NCBI GenBank assembly: GCA_911728435.2
Contig: OU452217.1
Location: forward strand, 310,001-374,000
Source: Apoderus coryli
Lineage: Eukaryota > Arthropoda > Insecta > Coleoptera > Attelabidae
DNA length: 64,000 nt
Direction of reading: 5' to 3'
Every line of letters starts with the position of its first letter. Position 1 is the stretch's first letter. Below are positions 39,225 through 52,080 of the stretch, piece by piece. Both the position numbers and the translations under genes were made by a program. The notes under the pieces are model-generated. The model did no database searches. It worked only from the letters and a program-made list of their open reading frames with translations, and was not told where the DNA came from.

Positions 39225-40869
39225 CTAATTTCTTTTTACTAATAAATTTAGTTTTACATTCTAAAAGAGAAAACAGATTTTTGTTAGAAACTTTACTTTT
39301 TAAATCTAAATAACACAATTTCTGAACTAAACGCTCTAATTCGTTCTAAATTGCTTTTTTTATGCTTATTCTAATTTCTTTTTCCTAATAAAATTTAGTT
39401 TTAAATTCTTAGAGAGAAAACAGCTTTTTGGTAGACATTTTACTTTTTAAATATAAATAACACAATTTTTTAAATAAACGCTCGAAATCGTTCTAAATTG
39501 CTTTTTTATTCTTATTCATATTTCTTTTTACTAATAAATTTAGTTTTAAATTCTTAGAGAGAAAACAGCTTTTTGGTAGACAATTTACTTTTTAAATATA
39601 AATAACACAATTTCTTAACTAAGCGCTCTAATTCCTTCTAAATTGCTTTTTTATGCTTAGTCTAATTTCTTTTTACTAATAAATTTAGTTTTAAATTCTA
39701 AAAGAGAAAGCAGCTTTTTGGTAGAAACTTTACTTTTTAAATCTAAATAACACAATTTCTTAACTAAACGCTCTAATTCGTTATAAATTGCTTTTTTATG
39801 CTTATTCTAATTTCTTTTAACTAATAAAATTTAGTTTTAAATTCTTAGAGAGAAAACATCTTTTTGGTAGACACTTTACTTTTTAAATATAAATAACACA
39901 ATTTTTTAAATAAGCGCTCTAAATCGTTCTAAATTGCTTTTTTATGCTTATTCTAATTTCTTTTTACTAACAAATTTAGTTTTAAATTCTTAGAGAGAAA
40001 ACAGCTTTTTGGTAGACACTTTACTTTTTAAATATAAATAACACAATTTCTTAACTAAACGCTCTAATTCGTTCTAAATTGCTTTTTTATGCTTATTCTA
40101 ATTTCTTTTAACTAATAAAATTTAGTTTTGAATTCTTAGAGAGAAAACAGCTTTTTGGTAGAAACTTTACTTTTTAAATCTAAATAACACAATTTCTGAA
40201 CTAAACGCTCTAATTCGTTCTAAATTGCTTTTTTATGCTTATTCTAATTTCTTTTTCCTAATAAAATTTAGTTTTAAATTCTTAGAGAGTAAACAGCTTT
40301 TTGATAGGAACTTTACTTTTTAAATCTAAATAACACAATTTTTTAAATAAACGCTCTAATTCGTTCTAAATTGCTTTTTTATGCTTATTTTAATTTCTTT
40401 TTACTAATAAATTTAGTTTTACATTCTAAAAGCGAAAACAGCTTTTTGTTAGAAACTTTACTTTTTAAATCTAAATAACACAATTTCTGAACTAAACGCT
40501 CTAATTCGTTCTAAATTGCTTTTTTTATGCTTATTCTAATTTCTTTTTCCTAATAAAATTTAGTTTTAAATTCTTAGAGAGAAAACAGCTATTTTGTAGA
40601 AACTTTACTTTTTAAATCTAAATAACACAATTTTTTAAATAAACGCTCTAAATCGTTCTAAGTTGCTTTTTCATGCTTATTCTAATTCCTTTTTACTAAT
40701 TTAGTTTTAAATTCTTAGAGAGAAAACAGCTTTTTGGTAGACACTTTACTTTTTAAATATAAATAACACAATTATTTAAATAAACGCTTTAAATCGTTCT
40801 AAATTGCTTTTTTATGCTTATCCATATTTCTTTTTACTAACAAATTTAGTTTTAAATTCTTAGAGAGAA

Positions 40870-43800
40870 AGCAGCTATTTTGTAGAAACTTTACTTTTTA
40901 AATCTAAATAACACAATTTTTTAAATAAACGCTCTAAATCGTTCTAAATTGCTTTTTCATGCTTATTCTAATTCCTTTTTACTACTTAATTTAGTTTTAA
41001 ATTCTTAGAGAGAAAACAGCTTTTTGGTAGACACTTTACTTTTTAAATATAAACAACACAATTATTTAAATAAATGCTTTAAATCGTTCTAAATTGCTTT
41101 TTTATGCATATCCATATTTCTTTTTACTAACAAATTTAGTTTTAAATTCTTAGAGAGAAAACAGCTTTTTGGTAGACACTTTACTTTTTAAATATAAATA
41201 ACACAAATTCTTAACTAAACGCTCTAATTCGTTCTAAATTGCTTTTTTATGCTTATTCTAATTTCTTTTTACTAATAAATTTAGTTTTAAATTCTAAAAG
41301 AGAAAGCAGCTTTTAGGTAGAAACTTTACTTTTTAAATCTAAATAACACAATTTCTTAACTAAACGCTCTAAATCGTTCTAAATTGCTTTTTTATGCTTA
41401 TTCTATCTTCTTTTTACTAACAAATTTAGTTTTAAATTCTTAGAGAAAAAAAAAGCTTTTTGGTAGACACTTTACTTTTTAAATATAAATAACACAATTT
41501 TTTAATTAAACGCTCTAAATCGTTCTAAATTGCTTTTTTATGCTTATTCTAATTTCTTTTTACTAACAAATTTAGTTTTAAATTCTTAGAGAGAAAACAG
41601 CTTTTTGGTAGACACTTTACTTTTTAAATATAAATAACACAATTTCTTAACTAAACGCTCTAAATCGTTCTAAATTGCTTTTTTATGCTTATTCTAATTT
41701 CTTTTTACTAACAAATTTAGTTTTAAATTCTTAGAGAGAAAACAGCTTTTTGGTAGACACTTTACTTTTTAAATATAAATATACACAATTATTTAAATAA
41801 ACGCTTTAAATCGTTCTAAATTGCTTTTTTATGCTTATCCATATTTCTTTTTACTAACAAATTTAGTTTTAAATTCTTAGAGAGAAAACAGCTTTTTGGT
41901 AGACACTTTACTTTTTAAATATAAATTACACAATTTCTTAACTAAACGCTCTAAATCGTTCTAAATTGCTTTTTTATGCTTATTCTAATTTCTTTTTACT
42001 AACAAATTTTGTTTTAAATTTTTAGAGAGAAAACAGCTTTTTGGTAGACACTTTACTTTTTAAATATAAATAACACAATTTCTTAACTAAACGCTCTAAA
42101 TCGTTCTAAATTGCTTTTTTATGCTTATTCTAATTTCTTTTTACTAACTAATTTAGTTTTAAATTCTTAGAGAGAAAACAGCTTTTTGGTAGACACTTTA
42201 CTTTTTAAATATAAATAACACAATTTCTTAACTAAACGCTCTAATTCGTTCTAAATTGCTTTTTTATGCTTATTCTAATTTCTTTTAACTAATAAAATTT
42301 AGTTTTGAATTCTTAGAGAGAAAACAGCTTTTTGGTAGACACTTTACTTTTTAAATATAAATAACACAATTTCTTAACTAAACGCTCTAATTCGTTCTAA
42401 ATTGCTTTTTTATGCTTATTCTAATTTCTTTTAACTAATAAAATTTAGTTTTGAATTCTTAGAGAGAAAACAGCTTTTTGGTAGACACTTTACTTTTTAA
42501 ATATAAATAACACAATTTCTGAACTAAACGCTCTAATTCGTTCTAAATTGCTTTTTTATGCTTATTCTAATTTCTTTTTCCTAGTAAAATTTAGTTTTAA
42601 ATTCTTAGAGAGAAAACAGCTTTTTTGTAGAAACTTTACTTTTTAAATCTAAATAACACAATTTTTTAAATAAACGCTCTAATTCGTTCTAAATTGCTTT
42701 TTTATGCTTATTCTGATTTCTTTCTACTAATAAATTTAGTTGTACATTCTAAAAGAGAAAACAGCTTTTTGTTAGAAACTTTACTTTTTAAATGTAAATA
42801 ATACAATTTCTGAACTAAACGCTCTAATTCGTTCTAAATTGCTTTTTTTATGCTTATTCTAATTTCTTTTTCCTAATAAAATTTAGTTTTAAATTCTTAG
42901 AGAGTAAACAGCTTTTAGATAGAAACTTTACTTTTTAAATCTAAATAACACAATTTTTTAAATAAACGCTCTAATTTGTTCTAAATTGCTTTTTTATGCT
43001 TATTCTAATTTCTTTTAACTAATAAATTTAGTTTTACATCCTAAAAGAGAAAACAGCTTTTTGTTAGAAACTTTACTTTTTAAATCTAAATAACACAATT
43101 TCTGAACTAAACGCTCTAATTCGTTCTAAATTGCTTTTTTTATGCTTATTCTAATTTCTTTTTCCTAATAAAATTTAGTTTTAAATTCTTAGAGAGAAAA
43201 CAGCTATTTTGTAGAAACTTTACTTTTTAAATCTAAATAACACAATTTTTTAAATAAACGCTCTAAATCGTTCTAAATTGCTTTTTCATGCTTATTCTAA
43301 TTCCTTTTTACTAATTTAGTTTTAAATTCTTAGAGAGAAAACAGCTTTTTGGTAGACACTTTACTTTTTAAATATAAATAACACAATTATTTAAATAAAC
43401 GCTTTAAATCGTTCTAAATTGCTTTTTTATGCTTATCCATATTTCTTTTTACTAACAAATTTAGTTTTAAATTCTTAGAAAGAAAACAGCTTTTTGGTAG
43501 ACACTTTACTTTTTAAATATAAATAACACAATTTCTTAACTAAACGCTCTAATTCGTTCTAAATTGCTTTTTTATGCTTATTCTAATTTCTTTTTACTAA
43601 TAAATTTAGTTTTAAATTCTAAAAGAGAAAGCAGCTTTTTGGTAGAAACTTTACTTTTTAAATCTAAATAACACAATTTCTTAACTAAACGCTCTAATTC
43701 GTTATAAATTGCTTTTTTATGCTTATTCTAATTTCTTTTAACTAATAAAATTTAGTTTTAAATTCTTAGAGAGAAAACAGCTATTTTGTAGAAACTTTAC

Positions 43801-46660
43801 TTTTTAAATCTAAATAACACAATTTTTTAAATAAACGCTCTAAATCGTTCTAAATTGCTTTTTCATGCTTATTCTAATTCCTTTTTACTAATTTAGTTTT
43901 AAATTCTTAGAGAGAAAACAGCTTTTTGGTAGACACTTTACTTTTTAAATATAAACAACACAATTATTTAAATAAATGCTTTAAATCGTTCTAAATTGCT
44001 TTTTTATGCATATCCATATTTCTTTTTACTAACAAATTTAGTTTCTTCTTAGAGAGAAAACAGCTTTTTGGTAGACACTTTACTTTTTAAATATAAATAA
44101 CACAAATTCTTAACTAAACGCTCTAATTCGTTCTAAATTGCTTTTTTATGCTTATTCTAATTTCTTTTTACTAATAAATTTAGTTTTAAATTCTAAAAGA
44201 GAAAGCAGCTTTTAGGTAGAAACTTTACTTTTTAAATCTAAATAACACAATTTCTTAACTAAACGCTCTAAATCGTTCTAAATTGCTTTTTTATGCTTAT
44301 TCTATCTTCTTTTTACTAACAAATTTAGTTTTAAATTCTTAGAGAAAAAAAAAGCTTTTTGGTAGACACTTTACTTTTTAAATATAAATAACACAATTTT
44401 TTAATTAAACGCTCTAAATCGTTCTAAATTGCTTTTTTATGCTTATTCTAATTTCTTTTTACTAACAAATTTAGTTTTAAATTCTTAGAGAGAAAACAGC
44501 TTTTTGGTAGACACTTTACTTTTTAAATATAAATAACACAATTTCTTAACTAAACGCTCTAAATCGTTCTAAATTGCTTTTTTATGCTTATTCTAATTTC
44601 TTTTTACTAACAAATTTAGTTTTAAATTCTTAGAGAGAAAACAGCTTTTTGGTAGACACTTTACTTTTTAAATATAAATATACACAATTATTTAAATAAA
44701 CGCTTTAAATCGTTCTAAATTGCTTTTTTATGCTTATCCATATTTCTTTTTACTAACAAATTTAGTTTTAAATTCTTAGAGAGAAAACAGCTTTTTGGTA
44801 GACACTTTACTTTTTAAATATAAATTACACAATTTCTTAACTAAACGCTCTAAATCGTTCTAAATTGCTTTTTTATGCTTATTCTAATTTCTTTTTACTA
44901 ACAAATTTTGTTTTAAATTTTTAGAGAGAAAACAGCTTTTTGGTAGACACTTTACTTTTTAAATATAAATAACACAATTTCTTAACTAAACGCTCTAAAT
45001 CGTTCTAAATTGCTTTTTTATGCTTATTCTAATTTCTTTTTACTAACTAATTTAGTTTTAAATTCTTAGAGAGAAAACAGCTTTTTGGTAGACACTTTAC
45101 TTTTTAAATATAAATAACACAATTTCTTAACTAAACGCTCTAATTCGTTCTAAATTGCTTTTTTATGCTTATTCTAATTTCTTTTAACTAATAAAATTTA
45201 GTTTTGAATTCTTAGAGAGAAAACAGCTTTTTGGTAGACACTTTACTTTTTAAATATAAATAACACAATTTCTTAACTAAACGCTCTAATTCGTTCTAAA
45301 TTGCTTTTTTATGCTTATTCTAATTTCTTTTAACTAATAAAATTTAGTTTTGAATTCTTAGAGAGAAAACAGCTTTTTGGTAGACACTTTACTTTTTAAA
45401 TATAAATAACACAATTTCTGAACTAAACGCTCTAATTCGTTCTAAATTGCTTTTTTATGCTTATTCTAATTTCTTTTTCCTAGTAAAATTTAGTTTTAAA
45501 TTCTTAGAGAGAAAACAGCTTTTTTGTAGAAACTTTACTTTTTAAATCTAAATAACACAATTTTTTAAATAAACGCTCTAATTCGTTCTAAATTGCTTTT
45601 TTATGCTTTTTCTGATTTCTTTCTACTAATAAATTTAGTTTTACATTCTAAAAGAGAAAACAGCTTTTTGTTAGAAACTTTACTTTTTAAATGTAAATAA
45701 CACAATTTCTGAACTAAACGCTCTAATTCGTTCTAAATTGCTTTTTTTATGCTTATTCTAATTTCTTTTTCCTAATAAAATTTAGTTTTAAATTCTTAGA
45801 GAGTAAACAGCTTTTAGATAGAAACTTTACTTTTTAAATCTAAATAACACAATTTTTTAAATAAACGCTCTAATTTGTTCTAAATTGCTTTTTTATGCTT
45901 ATTCTAATTTCTTTTAACTAATAAATTTAGTTTTACATCCTAAAAGAGAAAACAGCTTTTTGTTAGAAACTTTACTTTTTAAATCTAAATAACACAATTT
46001 CTGAACTAAACGCTCTAATTCGTTCTAAATTGCTTTTTTTATGCTTATTCTAATTTCTTTTTCCTAATAAAATTTAGTTTTAAATTCTTAGAGAGAAAAC
46101 AGCTATTTTGTAGAAACTTTACTTTTTAAATCTAAATAACACAATTTTTTAAATAAACGCTCTAAATCGTTCTAAATTGCTTTTTCATGCTTATTCTAAT
46201 TCCTTTTTACTAATTTAGTTTTAAATTCTTAGAGAGAAAACAGCTTTTTGGTAGACACTTTACTTTTTAAATATAAATAACACAATTATTTAAATAAACG
46301 CTTTAAATCGTTCTAAATTGCTTTTTTATGCTTATCCATATTTCTTTTTACTAACAAATTTAGTTTTAAATTCTTAGAAAGAAAACAGCTTTTTGGTAGA
46401 AACTTTACTTTTTAAATATAAATAACACAATTTCTTAACTAAACGCTCTAATTCGTTCTAAATTGCTTTTTTATGCTTATTCTAATTTCTTTTTACTAAT
46501 AAATTTAGTTTTAAATTCTAAAAGAGAAAGCAGCTTTTTGGTAGAAACTTTACTTTTTAAATCTAAATAACACAATTTCTTAACTAAACGCTCTAATTCG
46601 TTATAAATTGCTTTTTTATGCTTATTCTAATTTCTTTTAACTAATAAAATTTAGTTTTAA
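40870..46660. repeat. Tandem duplication of a ~2.9-kb (20-monomer) satellite block
   Basis: Copy 1 is about 40870-43760 and copy 2 about 43770-46660. Offsets of shared rare markers are 2899 bp: TTCTATCTTC at 41401 and 44300; CTAGTAAAAT at 42581 and 45480; GCTTTTAGATAG at 42911 and 45810. Upstream of about 44040 the offset is 2902 bp (ATAAACAACA at 41049 and 43951). The change is explained by a 3-bp loss in copy 2, where TTTAGTTTCTTCTTAG replaces TTTAGTTTTAAATTCTTAG. Copy-specific substitutions include AGTTGTACATTC near 42738 against AGTTTTACATTC, and GCTTATTCTG near 42706 against GCTTTTTCTG near 45605. Twenty monomers of 145 bp predict 2900 bp. Confidence 0.88.
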
Positions 46661-47949
46661 ATTCTTAGAGAGAAAACAGCTATTTTGTAGAAACTTTACT
46701 TTTTAAATCTAAATAACACAATTTTTTAAATAAACGCTCTAAATCGTTCTAAATTGCTTTTTCATGCTTATTCTAATTCCTTTTTACTACTTAATTTAGT
46801 TTTAAATTCTTAGAGAGAAAACAGCTTTTTGGTAGACACTTTACTTTTTAAATATAAATAACACAATTATTTAAATAAACGCTTTAAATCGTTCTAAATT
46901 GCTTTTCTATGCTTATCCATATTTCTTTTTACTAACAAATTTAGTTTTAAATTCTTAGAGAGAAAACAGCTTTTTGGTAGACACTTTACTTTTTAAATAT
47001 AAATAACACAATTTCTTAACTAAACGCTCTAATTCGTTCTAAATTGCTTTTTTATGCTTATTCTAATTTCTTTTTACTAATAAATTTAGTTTTAAATTCT
47101 AAAAGAGAAAGCAGCTTTTTGGTAGAAACTTTACTTTTTAAATCTAAATAACACAATTTCTTAACTAAACGCTCTTAATCGTTCTAAATTGCTTTTTTAT
47201 GCTTATTCTAATTTCTTTTTCCTAATAAAATTTAGTTTTAAATTCTTAGAGAGAAAACAGCTATTTTGTAGAAACTTTACTTTTTAAATCTAATTAACAC
47301 AATTTTTTAAATAAACGCTCTAATTCGTTCTAAATTGCTTTTTTATGCTTATTCTAATTTCTTTTTACTAATAAATTTAGTTTTACATTCTAAAAGAGAA
47401 AACAGATTTTTGTTAGAAACTTTACTTTTTAAATCTAAATAACACAATTTCTGAACTAAACGCTCTAATTCGTTCTAAATTGCTTTTTTTATGCTTATTC
47501 TAATTTCTTTTTCCTAATAAAATTTAGTTTTAAATTCTTAGAGAGAAAACAGCTATTTTGTAGAAACTTTACTTTTTAAATCTAAATAACACAATTTTTT
47601 AAATAAACGCTCTTAATCGTTTTAAATTGCTTTTTCATGCTTATTCTAATTCCTTTTTACTAACAAATTTAGTTTTAAATTCTTAGAGAGAAAACAGCTT
47701 TTTGGTAGACATTTTACTTTTTAAATATAAATAACACAATTTTTTAAATAAACGCTCTAAATCGTTCTAAATTGCTTTTTTATTCTTATTCATATTTCTT
47801 TTTACTAATAAATTTAGTTTTAAATTCTTAGAGAGAAAACAGCTTTTTGGTAGACAATTTACTTTTTAAATATAAATAACACAATTTCTTAACTAAGCGC
47901 TCTAATTCCTTCTAAATTGCTTTTTTATGCTTATTCTAATTTCTTTTTA

Positions 47950-50900
47950 CTAATAAATTTAGTTTTAAATTCTAAAAGAGAAAGCAGCTTTTTGGTAGAA
48001 ACTTTACTTTTTAAATCTAAATAACACAATTTCTTAACTAAACGCTCTAATTCGTTATAATTGCTTTTTTATGCTTATTCTAATTTCTTTTAACTAATAA
48101 AATTTAGTTTTAAATTCTTAGAGAGAAAACATCTTTTTGGTAGACACTTTACTTTTTAAATATAAATAACACAATTTTTTAAATAAGCGCTCTAAATCGT
48201 TCTAAATTGCTTTTTTATGCTTATTCTAATTTCTTTTTACTAACAAAATTAGTTTTAAATTCTTAGAGAGAAAACAGCTTTTTGGTAGACACTTTACTTT
48301 TTAAATATAAATAACACAATTTCTTAACTAAACGCTCTAATTCGTTCTAAATTGCTTTTTTATGCTTATTCTAATTTCTTTTAACTAATAAAATTTAGTT
48401 TTGAATTCTTAGAGAGAAAACAGCTTTTTGGTAGAAACTTTACTTTTTAAATCTAAATAACACAATTTCTGAACTAAACGCTCTAATTCGTTCTAAATTG
48501 CTGTTTTATGCTTATTCTAATTTCTTTTTCCTAATAAAATTTAGTTTTAAATTCTTAGAGAGTAAACAGCTTTTTGATAGGAACTTTACTTTTTAAATCT
48601 AAATAACACAATTTTTTAAATAAACGCTCTAATTCGTTCTAAATTGCTTTTTTATGCTTATTTTAATTTCTTTTTACTAATAAATTTAGTTTTACATTCT
48701 AAAAGCGAAAACAGCTTTTTGTTAGAAACTTTACTTTTTAAATCTAAATAACACAATTTCTGAACTAAACGCTCTAATTCGTTCTAAATTGCTTTTTTTA
48801 TGCTTATTCTAATTTCTTTTTCCTAATAAAATTTAGTTTTAAATTCTTAGAGAGAAATAGCTATTTTGTAGAAACTTTACTTTTTAAATCTAAATAACAC
48901 AATTTTTTAAATAAACGCTTTAAATCGTTCTAAATTGCTTTTTCATGCTTATTCTAATTCCTTTTTACTAATTTAGTTTTAAATTCTTAGAGAGAAAACA
49001 GCTTTTTGGTAGACACTTTACTTTTTAAATATAAATAACACAATTATTTAAATAAACGCTTTAAATCGTTCTAAATTGCTTTTTTATGCTTATCCATATT
49101 TCTTTTTACTAACAAATTTAGTTTTAAATTCTTAGAGAGAAAGCAGCTTTTTGGTAGAAACTTTACTTTTTAAATCTAAATAACACAATTTCTTAACTAA
49201 ACGCTCTAATTCGTTATAAATTGCTTTTTTATGCTTATTCTAATTTCTTTTAACTAATAAAATTTAGTTTTAAATTCTTAGAGAGAAAACAGCTATTTTG
49301 TAGAAACTTTACTTTTTAAATCTAAATAACACAATTTTTTAAATAAACGCTCTAAATCGTTCTAAATTGCTTTTTCATGCTTATTCTAATTCCTTTTTAC
49401 TACTTAATTTAGTTTTAAATTCTTAGAGAGAAAACAGCTTTTTGGTAGACACTTTACTTTTTAAATATAAATAACACAATTATTTAAATAAATGATTTAA
49501 ATCGTTCTAAATTGCTTTTTTATGCATATCCATATTTCTTTTTACTAACAAATTTAGTTTTAAATTCTTAGAGAGAAAACAGCTTTTTGGTAGACACTTT
49601 ACTTTTTAAATATAAATAACACAAATTCTTAACTAAACGCTCTAATTCGTTCTAAATTGCTTTTTTATGCTTATTCTAATTTCTTTTTACTAATAAATTT
49701 AGTTTTAAATTCTAAAAGAGAAAGCAGCTTTTAGGTAGAAACTTTACTTTTTAAATCTAAATAACACAATTTCTTAACTAAACGCTCTAAATCGTTCTAA
49801 ATTGCTTTTTTATGCTTATTCTATCTTCTTTTTACTAACAAATTTAGTTTTAAATTCTTAGAGAAAAAAAAAGCTTTTTGGTAGACACTTTACTTTTTAA
49901 ATATAAATAACACAATTTTTTAATTAAACGCTCTAAATCGTTCTAAATTGCTTTTTTATGCTTATTCTAATTTCTTTTTACTAACAAATTTAGTTTTAAA
50001 TTCTTAGAGAGAAAACAGCTTTTTGGTAGACACTTTACTTTTTAAATATAAATAACACAATTTCTTAACTAAACGCTCTAAATCGTTCTAAATTGCTTTT
50101 TTATGCTTATTCTAATTTCTTTTTACTAACAAATTTAGTTTTAAATTCTTAGAGAGAAAACAGCTTTTTGGTAGACACTTTACTTTTTAAATATAAATAT
50201 ACACAATTATTTAAATAAACGCTTTAAATCGTTCTAAATTGCTTTTTTATGCTTATCCATATTTCTTTTTACTAACAAATTTAGTTTTAAATTCTTAGAG
50301 AGAAAACAGCTTTTTGGTAGACACTTTACTTTTTAAATATAAATTACACAATTTCTTAACTAAACGCTCTAAATCGTTCTAAATTGCTTTTTTATGCTTA
50401 TTCTAATTTCTTTTTACTAACAAATTTTGTTTTAAATTTTTAGAGAGAAAACAGCTTTTTGGTAGACACTTTACTTTTTAAATATAAATAACACAATTTC
50501 TTAACTAAACGCTCTAATTCGTTCTAAATTGCTTTTTTATGCTTATTCTAATTTCTTTTAACTAATAAAATTTAGTTTTGAATTCTTAGAGAGAAAACAG
50601 CTTTTTGGTAGACACTTTACTTTTTAAATATAAATAACACAATTTCTGAACTAAACGCTCTAAATCGTTCTAAATTGCTTTTTTATGCTTATTCTAATTC
50701 CTTTTTACTAACTAATTTAGTTTTAAATTCTTAGAGAGAAAACAGCTTTTTGGTAGACACTTTACTTTTCAAATATAAATAACACAATTTCTTAACTAAA
50801 CGCTCTAATTCGTTCTAAATTGCTTTTTTATGCTTATTCTAATTTCTTTTAACTAATAAAATTTAGTTTTGAATTCTTAGAGAGAAAAGAGCTTTTTGGT

Positions 50901-52080
50901 AGACACTTTACTTTTTAAATATAAATAACACAATTTCTGAACTAAACGCTCTAATTCGTTCTAAATTGCTTTTTTATGCTTATTCTAATTTCTTTTTCCT
51001 AGTAAAATTTAGTTTTAAATTCTTAGAGAGAAAACAGCTTTTTTGTAGAAACTTTACTTTTTAAATCTAAATAACACAATTTTTTAAATAAACGCTCTAA
51101 TTCGTTCTAAATTGCTTTTTTATGCTTATTCTGATTTCTTTCTACTAATAAATTTAGTTTTACATTCTAAAAGAGAAAACAGCTTTTTGTTAGAAACTTT
51201 ACTTTTTAAATGTAAATAACACAATTTCTGAACTAAACGCTCTAATTCGTTCTAAATTGCTTTTTTTATGCTTACTCTAATTTCTTTTTCCTAATAAAAT
51301 TTAGTTTTAAATTCTTAGAGAGTAAACAGCTTTTTGATAGAAACTTTACTTTTTAAATCTAAATAACACAATTTTTTAAATAAACGCTCTAATTTGTTCT
51401 AAATTGCTTTTTTATGCTTATTCTAATTTCTTTTTACTAATAAATTTAGTTTTACATCCTAAAAGAGAAAACAGCTTTTTGTTAGAAACTTTACTTTTTA
51501 AATCTAAATAACACAATTTCTGAACTAAACGCTCTAATTCGTTCTAAATTGCTTTTTTTATGCTTATTCTAATTTCTTTTTCCTAATAAAATTTAGTTTT
51601 AAATTCTTAGAGAGTAAACAGCTTTTTGATAGAAACTTTACTTTTTAAATCTAAATAACACAATTTTTTAAATAAACGCTCTAATTTGTTCTAAATTGCT
51701 TTTTTATGCTTATTCTAATTTCTTTTTACTAATAAATTTAGTTTTACATCCTAAAAGAGAAAACAGCTTTTTGTTAGAAACTTTACTTTTTAAATCTAAA
51801 TAACACAATTTCTGAACTAAACGCTCTAATTCGTTCTAAATTGCTTTTTTTATGCTTATTCTAATTTCTTTTTCCTAATAAAATTTAGTTTTAAATTCTT
51901 AGAGAGAAAACAGCTATTTTGTAGAAACTTTACTTTTTAAATCTAAATAACACAATTTTTTAAATAAACGCTCTAAATCGTTCTAAATTGCTTTTTCATG
52001 CTTATTCTAATTCCTTTTTACTAATTTAGTTTTAAATTCTTAGAGAGAAAACAGCTTTTTGGTAGACACTTTACTTTTTA
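47950..52080. repeat. Block repeated ~11 kb downstream (copy 1)
   Basis: This block matches about 59000-63410. The offset is about 11040 bp in its left part: the private deletion form GTTATAATTGC near 48055 and 59095, and the rare AATGATTTAA at 49491 and 60532. It becomes 11332 bp in its right part (TTCTATCTTC at 49819 and 61151; CTAG at 50999 and 62331). The step of about 291 bp equals two monomers, present only in the downstream copy. A short monomer with GAGAGAAATAGC near 48850 is private to this copy. The match ends near 52090, where TTCTTAACTA faces ATTTAAATA. Confidence 0.82.
51316..51900. repeat. Local dimer duplication (292 bp, two monomers)
   Basis: A pair of monomers is repeated once in tandem. 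AGTAAACAGC is at 51321 and 51613, 292 bp apart. The first monomer of the pair carries TTTTTGATAG and CTAATTTGTTC; the second carries ACATCCTAAAAGAG and TTCTGAACTA. The same doubled pair occurs near 53060-53640 and near 62650-63230, so the doubling predates the larger block copies. Confidence 0.82.
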
